Below, one piece after another: positions 62,908-64,000 of a stretch of DNA of 64,000 nt. The position numbers and the translations under genes were made by a program. The stretch spans positions 3,224,001 through 3,288,000 of the forward strand of contig NZ_CP043042.1 in the NCBI RefSeq assembly GCF_008122265.1. The letters are read 5' to 3'. The stretch is from Marinobacter fonticola (GTDB taxonomy: Bacteria > Pseudomonadota > Gammaproteobacteria > Pseudomonadales > Oleiphilaceae). The notes beneath the pieces were generated by a model, which was given only the letters and a program-made list of their open reading frames with translations, was not told where the DNA came from and made no database searches. Numbering within the stretch: the stretch's first letter is position 1; every line of letters starts with the position of its first letter.

Positions 62908-64000
62908 ATGGAAATCAGGCTGTACAAAAACCATACAATCCGCAACGTATGGCGACGCGCTCTCGCCGTCGCCGTCTGCTTTTGCCTGCTACCGGCAGCC
63001 GAGGCCCTACACCGCATCGACCCCGATCAATGTGAGCCGCTGCCGGACAATTCGTCCTTTCATCACGCCGCCATGGCCAGATTCAGCACTCAGTCCGGCA
63101 GCGCCGAGCTCTGGGCCGACAGCCAACGCCTGCAAGCGTTGATCGACGCTCTCGACAGTCTGGCTGCCGATGGGCTGGAGCCGGCCGACTACCATACCGA
63201 TGCGCTCAAGCATGCGCTGGCCCATTTCAAAACGTGGGGCCAACTGGGGAAATGCGATATTCGCCTCGCCAATGATGCCTATCTTCGAGCCCTGACAGAT
63301 CTGCGGTTCGGCAAGACCCATAAGCGCGAGGAACACGCCATCTGGTACGCCGCCACTCTTTCACGCGGCGAAGATCCTGGCGGCGTAGTGACATTGGCGC
63401 TGAACGGCCTGGACAACCTGGCTCAAGCTTTGACGGATGCTCGTCCCGATTTGCCGCGATACCGCTACTTGCGGAGAGGGTTCGTGCAAGCCCAGGCCGA
63501 CTTCCCGCAAACCTGGGCACAGGTGCCGAACGGCCCCACTCTCGAGAAAGGCGACCGAGGGGACCGGGTCGCCCTATTGCGCGAGCGCTTGGCCGCGGAG
63601 GGCTACCTGACCTCGCCACCAGCGGTACGAGGCCAGCTCGGCGCGCCCTTCGACGATGACCTCGAGCTGGCGGTGGAGCGTTTCCAGCGCCGGCATAGTC
63701 TAACCGTGGACGGCAAGGTGGGCGCACGCACGATAGACGAGCTGAACATTTCGCCGCAGCAGCGCCTGGAACAGATTCGAGCCAACCTGGAGCGGTTGCG
63801 CTGGCTGGCCCGGGATATGGAACGCACGCTGCTGCTGGTGGACATCGCCGCGGCACGGATCCACTACTACGAGGATGGCGACCTGATCTGGTCCGGCCGG
63901 GCTCAGGTGGGCAAGCCCCGAAGAGCCACGCCGGAACTGAAATCGGTGATCACCCACGTCACGGTCAACCCGCACTGGAATATGCCGCGCAGTATCTTCC
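62908..64000 (+). CDS. L,D-transpeptidase of the YcbB/LdtD type (3' end outside window)
   Basis: The frame is open from ATG 62908 to the window edge, giving 364 residues. There is a signal-like segment (about 16-34, ALAVAVCFCLLPAAEA), a scaffold region, a PG_binding_1 domain (about 210-275; LEKGDRGDRVALLRERL, ELAVERFQRRHSLTVDGKVGARTIDEL), and the beginning of the YkuD catalytic domain (TLLLVDIAAARIHYYEDGDL, then VNPHWNMPRSIF). YcbB enzymes make 3-3 cross-links in peptidoglycan. The catalytic Cys lies beyond the window. Confidence 0.9.
   Translation, partial: MEIRLYKNHTIRNVWRRALAVAVCFCLLPAAEALHRIDPDQCEPLPDNSSFHHAAMARFSTQSGSAELWADSQRLQALIDALDSLAADGLEPADYHTDALKHALAHFKTWGQLGKCDIRLANDAYLRALTDLRFGKTHKREEHAIWYAATLSRGEDPGGVVTLALNGLDNLAQALTDARPDLPRYRYLRRGFVQAQADFPQTWAQVPNGPTLEKGDRGDRVALLRERLAAEGYLTSPPAVRGQLGAPFDDDLELAVERFQRRHSLTVDGKVGARTIDELNISPQQRLEQIRANLERLRWLARDMERTLLLVDIAAARIHYYEDGDLIWSGRAQVGKPRRATPELKSVITHVTVNPHWNMPRSIF

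Overview
The window looks like chromosomal DNA of a GC-rich marine or halotolerant gammaproteobacterium, perhaps a Marinobacter-like Pseudomonadales. This is inferred from a seven-subunit Mrp Na+/H+ antiporter, a neurotransmitter:sodium symporter family transporter, a CpxRA/CpxP-like stress locus, AlkK-like and FadH fatty-acid enzymes, and the codon style. No rRNA, tRNA, CRISPR array, prophage or transposase gene was found.

Layout. 1-5.1 kb: end of a small membrane protein, a glycine-rich secreted peptide and a membrane-anchored aminopropyltransferase, facing a CNNM/CorC-type protein and 2,4-dienoyl-CoA reductase. 5.2-7.6 kb: a crotonase and two paralogous secreted EF-hand proteins, one with a long leader rich in potential hairpins. 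8-13.8 kb: the mrp operon (MrpA fused to MrpB, then C-G). 13.8-23 kb: small conserved genes (DUF4112, PpnP, acyl-CoA ligase, DUF2780, DUF4442, two GSTs, EamA permease, YciH, DUF2007, DUF4136, YigZ). 23.2-26 kb: sensor kinase and regulator divergent from a CpxP/Spy-like gene, with a textbook CpxR box between. 27.2-29.5 kb: ilvGM behind a complete ilvL leader and attenuator. 29.6-32.3 kb: pncA-pncB and a membrane protein. 32.4-35.7 kb: a Fur-box siderophore receptor and an AraC-GyrI regulator. 35.8-47.4 kb: transporters, an SDR, leucine dehydrogenase, a sodium symporter, MgtC, AI-2E and DJ-1/PfpI proteins. 47.4-59.5 kb: a 12-gene minus-strand operon for alternative complex III (ActABCDEF), SCO and an A2-type caa3 oxidase. 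59.9-64 kb: deaminase, MGMT, CysQ and two divergent L,D-transpeptidase-family genes, the last cut by the window end.

How the genes work together. The 12-gene operon is a complete quinol-to-oxygen electron path: ActABCDEF oxidises quinol, c-type hemes pass electrons on, and the caa3 oxidase reduces oxygen. SCO would metallate CuA. The Mrp complex and sodium symporter fit a cell using a sodium gradient. fadH, the crotonase and the ligase belong to fatty-acid use. IlvGM, leucine dehydrogenase and possibly the symporter belong to branched-chain amino-acid metabolism.

Most unusual is the non-coding DNA. A 264-bp element made almost entirely of nested inverted repeats fills the coxIII-coxIV gap and contributes coxIII's post-stop bases and coxIV's Shine-Dalgarno sequence. 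Four genes end in the same octamer, TAGTGCAC, which includes the stop codon. At least five genes carry short tandem arrays that start at or contain their stop codon, and five more have arrays at or just before the start codon, each with its own unit. I know of no described system that explains these together.
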